NCBI GenBank assembly: GCA_028015205.1
Contig: CM051519.1
Span: 77,211,539-77,275,538, forward strand
Length of the DNA stretch: 64,000 bases
Direction: 5' to 3'
From: Mytilisepta virgata
Taxonomy: Eukaryota; Mollusca; Bivalvia; Mytilida; Mytilidae
Position 1 is the stretch's first letter, and the number at the start of each line of letters is the position of its first letter. Positions 47,549 to 58,800 of this stretch are shown piece by piece. The notes under the pieces were generated by a model. The model had not been told where the DNA came from. It did no database searches and saw only the letters and a list, made by a program, of their open reading frames with translations. Both the position numbers and the translations under genes were made by a program.

Positions 47549-48207
47549 CTTTTTTCAATTTTTTAGAACCATAACTCCTGAACGGTGAAAGTGAAAATCG
47601 TCAGTATCGGAACGGTGAAAGTGGAAATCGTCAATATCGAACTTGACCTCCATTTTGTCATCAGTAACAACATATTAAAATTTGAAAAGCTTTGGTTGAA
47701 CAGTTCATAAGTTATCACACGGACACCACTGGAAAAGCCATTTTTCAATCTTTCAAGAACCATAACTCCTGAACGGTGAAAGTGAAAATCGTCAATATCG
47801 AACTTGACCTCCATTTTGTCATCAGTAACAACATATTAAAATTTGAAAAGCTTTGGTTGAACAGTTCATAAGTTACCACACGGACACCACTGGAAAAGCC
47901 ATTTTTCAATCTTTCAAGAACCATAACTCTTGAACGGTGAAAGTGAAAATCGTCAATATCGAACTTGACCTCCATTTTGTCATCAGTAACAACATATTAA
48001 AATTTGAAAAGCTTTGGTTGAACAGTTCATAAGTTATCACACGGACACCACTGGAAAAGCCATTTTTCAATCTTTCAGGAACCATAACTCTTGAACGGTG
48101 AAAGTGAAAATCGTCAATATCGAACTTGACCTCCATTTTGTCATCAGTAACAACATATTAAAATTTGAAAAGCTTTGGTTGAACAGTTCATAAGTTATTG
48201 CACGGAC
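47549..48207 (+). repeat. 161-bp satellite array, about four units
   Basis: Near-identical units repeat every 161 bp (for example CATAACTC at 47763, 47924 and 48085). They carry GAACGGTGAAAGTGAAAATCG, CTCCATTTTGTCATCAGTAAC and GTTGAACAGTTCATAAGTTA. The first unit has an internal ~34-bp duplication at 47581-47635. Overlapping minus-strand ORFs of identical sequence are by-products of the period. Confidence 0.95.
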
Positions 48208-48998
48208 ACTGTTTGATAAATTGATACGAGCAAATGCATGGTTTAGCAGTCTTATGCGTTGTATAATTGTAATGTGAGGAGAGTATTCTATGGCATAGAA
48301 TATACAGTGTCCGAGTATATATCAATGTTTGAAAAGATGTTTATATGCGTCATTTTGTATTTATTGATTGTTTTTCTATAATAAAATTATATTCTTAATA
48401 ATTTGAAATTTCGGACATGCAGATTTACGTTATTCTGCTAAGACTCGATACAGAATATATACACCAAAATCTTACAGTAGTTTTACCTTTGAAATCTTTT
48501 TTTGAACTAGAAACCATGTATGTATAGTTTTTAATGATTAAAAAAATAATTTGTTAATAAAGTTGACGGCAAGTTTTGGCGGGAAAATTTTCCGTACTTT
48601 TGCCTGAGACCCATCTGATAACCCCCATATACTAGTACATACAAGTTAAAACGCCAACTATTAAAAAAACACCAAAAAATACTGATTCATTGCAGGGCAA
48701 TATATTACTAACGGCAATAAATGGCCCCTGTTCATTGGCACCTGTCGATCTTGTGATCTTTAGGTATGACTTTCTACTGATGTACCGTATCCGTCGGGCA
48801 TGTGTGCGGATAAACAACTCGATCTATCTCTGTCTAGAGCGGACATATTCAAACAATAAACAATAAACATATTTTATCCAGATTAAATGCCGTTTATATA
48901 TTGCTAGCATTTTTCAACCGCTACAAATATTTGATTGCCAATATGGAATTTTAAATGAAATTTTAAAGTTTTAGTGTTATGTTTTTGTTTCAGTCATC
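48208..48998. other. Stretch upstream of the HIRAN ORF
   Basis: No ORF is supported. It ends in a good 3' splice site, GTTTTTGTTTCAG at 48981-48993, five bases before the HIRAN ATG. An upstream non-coding or coding exon is therefore likely somewhere here. Confidence 0.5.
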
Positions 48999-49379
48999 AT
49001 GAAGAATGTAATAATCAGAAATCTATATGCGGTGGGAATGCATCACTGGGGTGCTAAGGAATTAAGTGTTGGACCGCTTTATTATTGCTATATTGAGAAA
49101 GAAAACCCAAAAGATCCAAATGCAGTGGCAATATTTAGCGACAAAGAGAGACGCCACCGTGTTGCTTATTTTCGACGTGAAGATGCCACATTTGTTAGTG
49201 ACTTATTTAAGAAAAACATTATTCACGGGCATTGTTATCTCCGTGCCAAATTTTCGGTCAATAAATTTACCAAAAAAACTGGACTAATGCAGAACTGTTC
49301 GGTGGGATTTTTATGCCCAAATGATCAGGTCAAAGAGGTTAAAAATAAGGTGTCAAAGTATGAACACAGAATTTGGTAG
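48999..49379 (+). CDS. HIRAN-domain protein, 126 aa
   Basis: Nearly the whole protein fits a HIRAN domain: a conserved G-M-H-H-W after the first strand, YIEKENPKDPNAVAI (the E-x-x-N-P-x-D-x-N-A-V signature, about residues 33-47), then a V-A-Y-F-x-R-E-D-A block (about 56-64). HIRAN domains, named from HIP116 and Rad5, bind 3' ends of single-stranded DNA in fork-remodelling enzymes. Here the domain stands alone, without helicase or RING partners. The ATG lies five bases after a strong splice acceptor, and an AATAAA-like signal follows at about 49394. It precedes the transposase by 294 bp on the same strand, which suggests it belongs to the same mobile element. A host gene of its own is the alternative. 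Confidence 0.72.
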   Translation: MKNVIIRNLYAVGMHHWGAKELSVGPLYYCYIEKENPKDPNAVAIFSDKERRHRVAYFRREDATFVSDLFKKNIIHGHCYLRAKFSVNKFTKKTGLMQNCSVGFLCPNDQVKEVKNKVSKYEHRIW

Positions 49380-49673
49380 AACATTCAATTGCAATAAATG
49401 CAATGACAGTTACCAATATTCATTTTGTCTTGGCATCTTATACATATATATATATCTGTATCAAATGTACAGATAGCTTTACATCAAACTTTATATTTTT
49501 AATCTAGGATATGTTTGACATACATTGTAATAAACTTGGTGCACATAATACTTAATTTGTTTCTAGATATATGTAAATTACCATGAGACAAACCCCCCTA
49601 CACTAGAAAACATTATATAATTCCCCAATACAAAGCAATCTGGTTTTATTGTAGATACACGATATATCTAGAG
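49380..49673 (+). other. Spacer between HIRAN ORF and transposase
   Basis: It is AT-rich and contains a (TA)n stretch at 49441-49456. It ends with CTGGTTTTATTGTAG, an acceptor-like site about 20 bases before the transposase ATG. The two ORFs could thus be alternatively spliced from one transcript. Confidence 0.45.
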
Positions 49674-50975
49674 ATGAGAGTCAAAAGAGACTGGTCCGAA
49701 AATGAAATGTCCAGCGCAGTGGCAGCTGTTAAGTCGGGAATGTCGATCAGAAAGGCTGCCCAATTTTATTCAGTTCCTAAGTCCACATTAGCAGACCGCA
49801 CAAATGGGAGGATATCAGAAGGGTCAAAAATGGGGAGACCATCATTTTTATCAAAATCCACCGAAAAAGAGATCATCAGTGTCGCACATAAACGTGCAGA
49901 TTTGGGAATAGGATTTTCAAAAAACAACTTTCTAAGATTTACAGGAATATTAGCACAAAAGAATGGAAAGGGCTTTAAAAGGGGAAACCCGTCAAATATG
50001 TGGTGGAGGCGACTTAAGCAAAGACATCCTACTTTTGCATTAAGATCTCCCGAGGCAACAGCGACAATTCGGCACGATGCAATGTCACGGAATAGGTTGA
50101 CAAAGTATTTTGACTCATTAAAGGGGGTAATAGAGATGCACAATTTTAACCTTTTTCCAGAACGTATCTGGAATATGGACGAAACGGGCATCAACCTGTT
50201 CCACAAACCTTCGCATGTTGTAGCTAAGAAGGGGGCAAAGACCGTTCACGGAAAAGCGTCTGGTACACGGGAAACAATCACAGTAATTGCATGCGTTAAT
50301 GCAAATGGTGACAACATACCTCCTCATTTTATTGTTCCAGGTAAAAGTAAGAAAAAACTCCACGGTTTTGACCTTCAGGCTGCTAATGGCTCAGCTATTG
50401 CTGGAGCGAGATTTTCCGTTTCCGACAGTGGCTGGACAAAGGAGGGTATTGGAAAGCTTTGGTTTTCTGAATCTTTTATAACAGCTATTGGTCCCGAACG
50501 TCCTCAACTATTAATTTTTGACGGACACTCTTCTCACAATAGCATAGAATTCATAGAACTAGCACGCAGGGAAAACATAATACTAGTGGAACTACCGAGT
50601 CACACTAGTAATTGGACCCAGCCCCTTGACCGCTCAGTGTTCAAATCTCTTAAAGCATGCTGGAACTCTGAATTAGACACCTTCATAAGAATGACAGGAA
50701 TTGCTGTAGGGCATGCTCAGTTTGTCAAAACTTTCGGAAACGCATGGGAAAAATCTATGACTCGTCAAAATATCGTAAATGGATTTAAGTCTACTGGCAT
50801 CCATCCTTTAAATCCAAACGCCATTCCAGAAGGTGCATATTTGCCCTCTGACACACTTTCTCCGGACACTACACAAAATAATAACACTGTCCTTTCGTCA
50901 GACAATACTACACACATGACACACGCAAATCCTAACAATGTCAATGATACAGAATCAGAGGTTACAAAAAACTGA
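49674..50975 (+). CDS. Pogo/Tigger-like DDE transposase
   Basis: The 433-residue frame starts with a Psq-type helix-turn-helix (about residues 5-45: MSIRKAAQFYSVPKSTLADR). A second DNA-binding region with WWRRLKQRHP follows, then a DDE_1 catalytic core. The acidic triad is visible as D169 (WNMDETG), D283 (LIFDGHSSH) and D319 (WTQPLDRSVFKSL), the last two 36 apart. Such enzymes cut and paste DNA flanked by short inverted repeats at TA. The frame closes with TGA at 50973, but the same frame continues for 229 more codons with one further stop. The C-terminus is therefore probably damaged, or ends early without loss of the core. I could not find the terminal inverted repeats. Confidence 0.9.
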   Translation: MRVKRDWSENEMSSAVAAVKSGMSIRKAAQFYSVPKSTLADRTNGRISEGSKMGRPSFLSKSTEKEIISVAHKRADLGIGFSKNNFLRFTGILAQKNGKGFKRGNPSNMWWRRLKQRHPTFALRSPEATATIRHDAMSRNRLTKYFDSLKGVIEMHNFNLFPERIWNMDETGINLFHKPSHVVAKKGAKTVHGKASGTRETITVIACVNANGDNIPPHFIVPGKSKKKLHGFDLQAANGSAIAGARFSVSDSGWTKEGIGKLWFSESFITAIGPERPQLLIFDGHSSHNSIEFIELARRENIILVELPSHTSNWTQPLDRSVFKSLKACWNSELDTFIRMTGIAVGHAQFVKTFGNAWEKSMTRQNIVNGFKSTGIHPLNPNAIPEGAYLPSDTLSPDTTQNNNTVLSSDNTTHMTHANPNNVNDTESEVTKN

Positions 50976-51662
50976 GCTAACCCATCTACAGTAAATGCAA
51001 GTTTCGAATCCGACACCGTACATACAAAGGGTATATCTCAAGTTACGTTATCAGTTCCGCTCGAAACAGAGGGCTTATATGATCTAAATCTAATGTTAGA
51101 CCCGAACGGAACACTTCTACCAACAAATGAAACCTCCATTGATGAAGATCTACTTCAAGAACTCACAAGGCAAGATGAGGAAACAAACACGGAAGTTTCT
51201 ATCGAGTCTGAAACACTTATTGAGTGTACGGACAAGAAAGCACTTTAAGTAATAGAATCTACTTTGTCGTCCGAAACAATTCTCAGTTTTTCCGCTGCTC
51301 TGTTATCAAATCAGGATGCAAATCATCCTTTGTTTCAGACCTGGAAAAATTATAAACTCAAAGAAACAACTGGCACTGAACATACAAATGTACAATCCGT
51401 AGCACAGGATTTCTTTCCGCTACCTGTCAAGAGCATCAAACGCAAACCGTTAAAGGAGTCGTATTTTGTGATTTCGGCGGATGATGCATACAGAGAAAAA
51501 ATAAACGAAATTGAACAACGAAAACGAGTAAAACAGGAAAAGGAAAACAAGAAATCTGAGACAAACAGGAAAAGGATGTTAAAAAGATTAGAAAATGAAC
51601 AAAAACAGAAACTAAGAGAGGAAAAGAAAAGGTCAAAACAATGTAGAAAAAGTAAAACCTGA
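50976..51662 (+). pseudogene. Continuation of the transposase frame: C-terminal tail
   Basis: This is the same reading frame as the transposase, 229 codons with an internal TAA at 51246-51248. The first part is acidic and Ser/Thr-rich. The last part is strongly basic and predicted coiled coil (EQRKRVKQEKENKKSETNRK region, 51507-51650), typical of the tails of long pogo-like proteins. A short downstream ORF starting at 51264 begins with a TTG codon and is not an independent gene. Confidence 0.7.
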
Positions 51663-51780
51663 GATAAAAACTGAGGTGCTACTACATGACATTGAAATAC
51701 TTTTACAACGTTAAAACAAAGTCATCTTGAATATTTTTTGGTCAAAAATGACTTTTTTTTTCACACCGTGTCTTCGGATA

Positions 51781-51981
51781 CTAAGAACCGGGTTGATACT
51801 AAAAACGCGGTGCAGGTGGCTTTGTATCATGTCTATATTGTTCAGGTTCAAATTTTAGGGCACAAAAACATGCAGCGTTGCATGATCTGAACACGATTCT
51901 TAAACCATCGCGATTTTTTGTGCCCATAAATTCAAATCTGACCATCAAAACAGCTGTAATTAAACCTGAACCGGTTCTTAG
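51781..51981. repeat. ~200-bp imperfect foldback
   Basis: CTAAGAACCGG (51781) pairs with CCGGTTCTTAG (51971-51981), and TTCAAATTTTAGGGCACAAAAA with TTTTTGTGCCCATAAATTC. It begins about 120 bp after the transposase frame and may mark that element's 3' region. Confidence 0.75.
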
Positions 51982-53699
51982 TGCCACAGCGGTCCTTAGC
52001 ATCCAAATTACACGGCGTGTAGTTCATTCAGATGATTTGGTCTTTAGTTGTCATGCTCTGTCAAAGACAAGAAAGAAAATTGCGTTTTCTTTGTTCGAAC
52101 GTAAGTCCATTTTCATATACGACCGGAGAGACAAATCAGTTTGATATCTCCATCTTTCTTTTTGTCCAATATTTGTGATTTTTATTTCTCCGTCAAGGTT
52201 TCTTGGTTTGTATCTGAAGCAATGGTTTGATTGTGCAAATCTGAAAGCAATAAATTCTTGCCCTCGGGCGTATCATGCGCATTCAGCGCCTGGTGACTCA
52301 TCGTTTATTATTGAAGGTTTCGTGGTATCTGCAAAACATAGAGTTTCCATTGCGATAACATATACATGTATATAAACATGTATTTTATACATTATTCTTT
52401 TGGTTCACTGCTTCGTTTCGATACGAGGTATACAGTTTGGTCTCTACAAAGTAATTGCATATTAACATACTAGTAGTATATTTCAACTCACTGCATGCAA
52501 TATATCTTATACATTTTTGTCTTTTCTATATATTGGAGATAATGTTGAAACCACATTAATTCAATAGATAAAGAATTATAAGGCTCTGATCATGAATAAT
52601 TCAGCTTTAATACTGTTTGGGAACTTGCTCTCAAGCAAACATGAACTTTCATATTTCCGGTCTTTCACGTATTTCGGTGAGATCTGTGCTGGTGAAACAG
52701 AAATTGTCAAAAAGATCTTCTACAGAACAATCTGCATTATACTTTTTAAACATCTAAAACAGAGATACAACAAAAGAGAGATAAAGGGGACAATGAACGA
52801 ACGAAATGGTGCTGAAATGAAAATAGTATTCCTTTTCTACACATTTTTTTGTATAGAGGGTCAGAAAAAAATGAATATATTTACAGATGACAAGCAAAAT
52901 TACGTTTCCACCCTTATACAGACTAAGACAGAAATTTGTAGAGATTTTGTCTCATGTGCATTTACTCCATATCCTTTCATTGTTCATTTAAGACAGAAAC
53001 CATTTAATATTCTGCAACATTGTTCAGGATAAAACTGACAAATATTATTTTCCTCAGGTGAAAACAATTTATTTGTTTCTCCTATAAGTGAATCAACTGA
53101 TTTCCTCCACAAATACCATACCCCCCCCCCCCCCCGAAATCAGATGGTTCTACGTTAACACAGGGCTTAAGAAAAAAGACTTAAAACATTTATAACCAAA
53201 AAGTATTCGACTGAATTCTTCTGTCCGACTTTGAATCAAGTCCGTTTTTTCTGTCCGACTTAAAAACAAAATGTGTCCGACCTTCGATCAAATCTCTGTT
53301 TCTCGGGTTTTTCCATACTACATGCACGAATTTCATTTTATTTACTATACCATCCTATAAATAACACCAGAGAGGTTACGAAATTCACACCACAAAGTTA
53401 CACTTCAGCGGTATTCTCCAAAAGCACAAATCGTGCCATTAATAGAAAGAGTGTCCGACCTACGGTCACTTTACCCTAGTATTCCGTGATTCTTTTGCAG
53501 TCAAACAGCCTTTTGCAGTCAGAGAATATCAAAAATGCCAGTATATGAAGTTATACAAAAATAAAAGAAGAATGTGTCCGTGGGACATGGATGCCTCCGC
53601 TTATAAATACGCAAGAGTCAATGTACTAATTCAAACTATTGACGTTTTGTTTTCTTTGAAATTTAATGAGTAAAAGTTATAGAGTGCACAAAACGGCTA
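51982..53699. other. No gene supported
   Basis: The 146-codon ORF at 52592-53032 has no domain, and its composition is what AT-rich sequence gives by chance. A C-run lies at 53120-53137. Repeats of CTGTCCGACTT / TGTCCGACC type lie at 53220-53285 and 53450-53462. Confidence 0.4.
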
Positions 53700-54890
53700 T
53701 TTTCAATTTATAAAGGGGTATAACATAAGTACCATGAAAGTGACGCCACTGAAATTCGAAATTGATCAGTTTTTGGTGGTAATTAGCATTGTGTATAGGT
53801 TTCATAACATTTGATTGAGGCAAAGTAAAGTTAGAGTGCGGAAACAACAATTTTTAAATTAATAAAGGGACATAACTCAAGAAAATTAAAAGTGGCGCCA
53901 TCAATTTCGAAGTTGATCTGTGTTTGATGGTAATAAGCATTGCATATAAGTTTCATAACGTTTGGTTGAGGCGACTAGTAAAGTTTGACTGTGGAAATGG
54001 CAAATTCGGCAAATTTACAATTTATAAGGGGACATAACGTGAGAAGGGTAAAAGTGACGCCACCAAAATTCGAAACTGATCTGTTTTTGGGGTTAATAAG
54101 CATTGTATATAAGGTTCATAAAATTTGGTTGAGGCAAAGTAAAGTTAAAGTGTGGAAACGGCAAATTTAGCAAGGACATAAGTCGAGAACAGTGTAAGTG
54201 ACACCACCAAAATTCGACCTTGATCTGAGTTTGGTGGTAATACGCATTGTGTATAAGTTTCATAACATTTGGTTTAGGCAAGGAAAGTTTGAGTGCAGAA
54301 ATGGCAAATTCGGAAATTTTACCATTTATAAAGGACGTAACTTGAGAAGGGTAAAAGTGACGCCACCAAAATTCGAAATTGATATGTTTTTTGTGGTAAA
54401 AAGCATTGTATATAACGTTCATAACATTTGGTTGAGGCAAAGTAAATTTAGAGTGCGGAAACGGCAAATTCGGCAATTTTTCCAATTATGAAGAGACATA
54501 ACGTCAACGTGACGCCACCAAAATTCAAACTTAATCTGTGTTTGATTTGTTGGGGTTTTACGCCGTTTTCAGCACATTTGGCTTTTTCCTTGTCAATTAA
54601 GATCGGAGTCAAACACACCCCGCCACAGGTGAGATTCAAACTCACAGCCTCAGTGTTGACAATCTAGTGATCATTAGTAGTCATAACGAACTACCTAGAT
54701 GACTCGGCCACCGAGGCCCCATCTGTGTTTGTTGGTAATAAGCATTGTGTATAAGTTTCATGAAATTTGATTAAGACACACTAACGTTAGAGAGCGGGAA
54801 CCAATTTCGGGACGTACGTACGGACAGACGGACAAGGGTAAACCTTAATGACCCCTTCGCCTAGCGGCGTGGCATAAAAACTTCCAATAG
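53700..54890 (+). repeat. Degenerate ~150-160-bp satellite with GACGGA tail
   Basis: Seven or so diverged units carry AAGTGACGCCACCAAAATTCGA, GGTGGTAATAAGCATTGT, TTTGGTTGAGGCAAAGTAAAG and GCGGAAACGGCAAATT. They end with GGACGTACGTACGGACAGACGGACAAGGG and CGCCTAGCGGCGTGGCATAAAAA. Unit size and wording parallel the array at 47549-48207 (CATAACTC, CGGTGAAAGTGA, CATAA after GGTTGA). I recall bivalve satellites and Helitron-associated repeats of about 160 bp (BIV160, pearl). I have not checked identity. Confidence 0.85.
54545..54720 (-). mobile_element. tRNA-derived SINE inserted in the satellite
   Basis: On the minus strand it starts GGGGCCTCGGTGGCCGAGTC (A-box-like). The B box is at GTGAGTTTGAATCTCACC, and it ends with GCTGAAAACGGCGTAAAACC, which I recall as the Meta-domain of MetaSINEs. 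An 11-bp target duplication ATCTGTGTTTG flanks it at 54534-54544 and 54721-54731, and the satellite resumes exactly. Confidence 0.92.
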
Positions 54891-55559
54891 AGCCTATAAA
54901 TACAACTTTTATTTGTTATTTTATACCGCAGGTTTTTAGGGGAGATTCGGGTATCCATACAACCGGTTTAACCACACTGCTGTTCAGCGTCTGTACTAAT
55001 TCAAGACTAGCTTGTCTTGTTTTAAAATATTTCACTGTGAATATAAGATGAAGAACGACAATAAAAGCACTTCCTTTTTCAAATTGATTTTTTTAAAAGA
55101 TATATAAATTTTATGTCAACATTTTATTCGACAATTGCTTTCTTACCTGCTACTTAAGTAATATTCTATGTTTTTGTTTACATAAAATATTCCTCTATTT
55201 AATCCAAAAGAATAATTATTTATTGACCAAATGCTTTCTGATTTACACAATGCTTTTACACATAACAAGAAGATATGAATTAAGGTTTAGGATTTCTGAC
55301 TGACGGACTATTACTGAATGTCAGGCTATCAGGCGTCAATTAGTGACAGCTTTCAAATAATAAGATTATCAAATGTCAATCCGATGGTCTTTCTCTGAAG
55401 AAATAGATACTAGCGCGGTGATGAGGCATTGCCCTAAATGAATGTAATGAAAAACTGAGTGAGTAGCCCTACATTCTGTACGTAGAAAAAATAAAAGGAA
55501 ATAAAATTTCTTTTATATTTGTACATTAATACATTAATACCGAAGCAAACATATATAAA
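54891..55559. other. No gene seen
   Basis: AT-rich sequence without recognised features. Confidence 0.4.
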
Positions 55560-55860
55560 AGAAAGTTGTGCTAAAATTCATACAGACATCGGAAAAATAA
55601 TAACGTCAGCGACACAATAATGGACAAAGTTCATAAGACAAAAGTCTAAAGACAAGGCAAACTCGAGAATGCAGTACAACATTACAGCAAGGATACATGT
55701 ATAACTAAAAGAATAAAAAAAACTAAACATAATCAGAACAACAGAGTCCAGATACAAATGAATTAGCAATGTGAACATCCACAAAAAAAAAAACGAGAGT
55801 GACATCAGGTGCTCCGTAAGTGTAAGCCGGTCCTGCTCCGTTAACGCAACAGTCATATTG
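55560..55860 (+). repeat. Dispersed GGTGCTCCGG repeat, copy 4
   Basis: GAGAGTGACATCAGGTGCTCCGTAAGTGTAAGC and CCTGCTCCGTTAACG. The minus strand is open for 98 codons, as in its relatives. Confidence 0.75.
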
Positions 55861-58800
55861 CCGGTCAATAACATCTAGTGAAGTGTCACGTCCAGTGTGT
55901 TGTCAATTCCAGGTAGATGTGAAATTTAATTGAAGATATCTAGTCTCATTTGTGAGATAGGAACTTCGTATCGGCCAATCAATATGACCTTGATTAAGAC
56001 CGTAAAGTTTTGAAAAATTCATGAGTAAAGCAGCACAGGGCAGAAATTATACATTAGTATAACTAAAATAAACCAAACATATTGCAATTCAAAGAGAAAC
56101 AGAACAAGAAAACACAAAACTAAAGTTCTAACAAAAAATCTAATGTCATTTGTTTATCAGGTTTTCAGCTTCACTGTGCGCTCGAAAGTAATAATTGTAT
56201 ACATTTTAAATGCTTTTATCTTTTTGAACTTGTCAGTGGCATTTATTAACCAAGATGCAGATATTTTGCATCATTTTGACATATTGCTTCATCCTGTTTT
56301 TCTGATATAATGTTTCACAATAATTGTTTGTAATGGGTACAAAAATTGTTTTTAATATTTTTCAGTTGTTCAATTTGGTATTTCGTAATTTGTTTACAAA
56401 TTACCATTGAGAAAAACTCATTTGGTGAAAGACGATACAACGTGAACTTTCTTTGTTAAATCATACCACAAAGGTAATAATGCCATTTTAATACCATTTT
56501 ATGTCAGTTTGAGCAGAATAATTAAATATAACGGAACCAAGTGGTTTTGATCAGATGAGATAGAGGTTAACTTTTCTTTTTTTTTCCTGACCAGAATTAT
56601 TATTTTCTATATAGTAAAGCAAATTTGAACCCCAAAAAATTGCAGGAAATTGCTCTTTTGTATTTGAAACGGAAATGTGCATCGTATATTTAACAAAATT
56701 ACAATTTGTTTGTACAGACGACTTCACGAACTTAAAAGTGTTTTAAAACTGTTATAATTGAAGATACGCATACATGTACGTGTAATACTAAATGATAACA
56801 GGCGACAACTGAACAAGGTATGCAAAGCTCTCCAAAACAGCAGGGATCATATAATACTAACATATACAGTTCCTGAAAACAGTAATAATGCTACGGACGC
56901 TTTAAATATCCATCTACGGAGTATAAATTAAAAGTAAAGTCCAGAGATGATGGCAGAAACGTGGAAAACTAAAAAATTGAGATGCTGTACGACACGCCGA
57001 CTTATCTCTCTAATTCATAACAATTGGTTATGGTTATATAATAAATGTTAACAACATGCTGAGTAATTTCAAATTTGGGGATATGCTTCGATGAAACAGT
57101 TCCCGTGTGAAGTGTGTGAATTGCCCCTATTCAGGTTATCATACATGTAGTTGCAATATCTGCTCCGAACAAATATTGGCTATCAAAGAGATTGAAAACA
57201 ATTTCAGGGTGAATTTTTCAGCTATACTATAATTACAGATGGAAAAATTAAATATTGATATCAATTTTGATACAAAAGATGTGCACATTTCATTTCATCG
57301 ATTTACGACTCATCAGTTATGCTGAATGCCTAAAATTTTGAAAATCAAAACAATAATCCAAAAAATTGATGACCAAATTCCAAAAATGGTGACGTCAAAG
57401 CGATCTTAGGACACCGCTATGCACGAGGGAGACACTGCTTAGTTCTAACAAAATTTCACAAAATTTCACTTTTTTGTAATAGTAGATTTAACGTTTTAAT
57501 TTCACTGAAATACTAATATACTATACTTAATAAAAGTACTTGCTATATATGGGAACATAAACGTAAAATAGAGTTACAACAGGTGCTCCAAAAAATGACT
57601 AGCCATACTTTCACTTTATAAGGGAAAGAACTTGAGTGCATCTATTGCAGATTTTGCTATAATTTGAGAGTAAAAACGAGGATACTTTAACCCTTCTATT
57701 AAAGTTGTAAATCCAGGTGGTGACCCCCTTGTTGGGTATCAGACTTCCTTAATCCTGAACCTAAGTGCTTTTGCCTAAAATTGCAGCTTTATGATAACCT
57801 ATTAATACATTTTTTTGAAAATATACACTAAAATATGCATATTAAGTGTGTGCTTTTTCCAAAGGTTATAAAAAAATGAAAATTTTATGCTTTTTTAATG
57901 TTATGTAAGATGACAGTTTGTGTGTAGCATATGTAAACTAATCAATAATTACTGTGGATTCCATATACATGTGTTTCGTTTGATACCAATTTTGGTGGTT
58001 TTAGTGGGTCAAGTAGAACCATGAAATGTATACTTTTTTTTAATTTAATTACTAGGAACTTTGAAACTACGAAATATGATATCCTCGAAACATTGAATTT
58101 TCAGTTTAACAACAATATCCCAAAATGTGTTAGAGTACCTCAACATTTTTGTTTTTTTTTTTGTTTTTTTTTTGTTTTTTGTTTTTTTTTTGTCATTTTG
58201 GGAATGACGTCACCCTTACAGATCGATCTGTAGATAATGTAGAAATATATAATTATTGTGTTAATAGGTTTTTCAGAAATATTTTCCGCCAAACTTTGTG
58301 ATGTTCTAACAAAACTGAAAAATCGTGAAATATCAACGCTAATGTTTACCCTACATGTACTAATTAAATTCCTACTCCTTACGTGAAAAGCAAGGGAAGT
58401 ACCCGAGAAAACCGGTTGACAACAAAATCCCATCAAAACGAAGAGCCAACGAAATTCTTTTGGTTGAATATTACTTTGGATAAGAGAACTGACAGATATA
58501 CCTGTGTCAAAACACGGAAGATGATTGCAATAATACAGCGATTGATTCTCTTTATTTGCCATCTGATCTAACAACCAGTCTGAACATACATTGGGATGAT
58601 CAACAGATGGTTGATAAAGAAAAGTACAACAGATCCAAATATATTTGACATTATAGGTTTATACGTTTGTAGAATATGTTGATGTCATTGATGTTGTGTG
58701 TGCTATTATCCCTTGTTGAAAGATACATGACAATATTTTCTAATGTTCAGAGTGTTTATTTATTTCGAATATACCAAGAAGATTAACTATAGTCTTGAAT

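Noticed and set aside
47563..48136. Three nearly identical 76-83-codon minus-strand ORFs
   Set aside because: They repeat every 161 bp with the satellite and overlap one another, so they are period artefacts.
51264..51662. Separate 132-codon coiled-coil gene
   Set aside because: It is in the same frame as the transposase and begins at a TTG codon just after a stop, so it is the transposase tail.
52592..53032. 146-codon plus-strand ORF
   Set aside because: No domain, no splice support. This length is expected by chance once or twice in 64 kb of such AT-rich DNA on two strands.
58021..58574. ORFs around 58.1-58.5 kb
   Set aside because: They run through a poly-T tract and have no recognisable domain.
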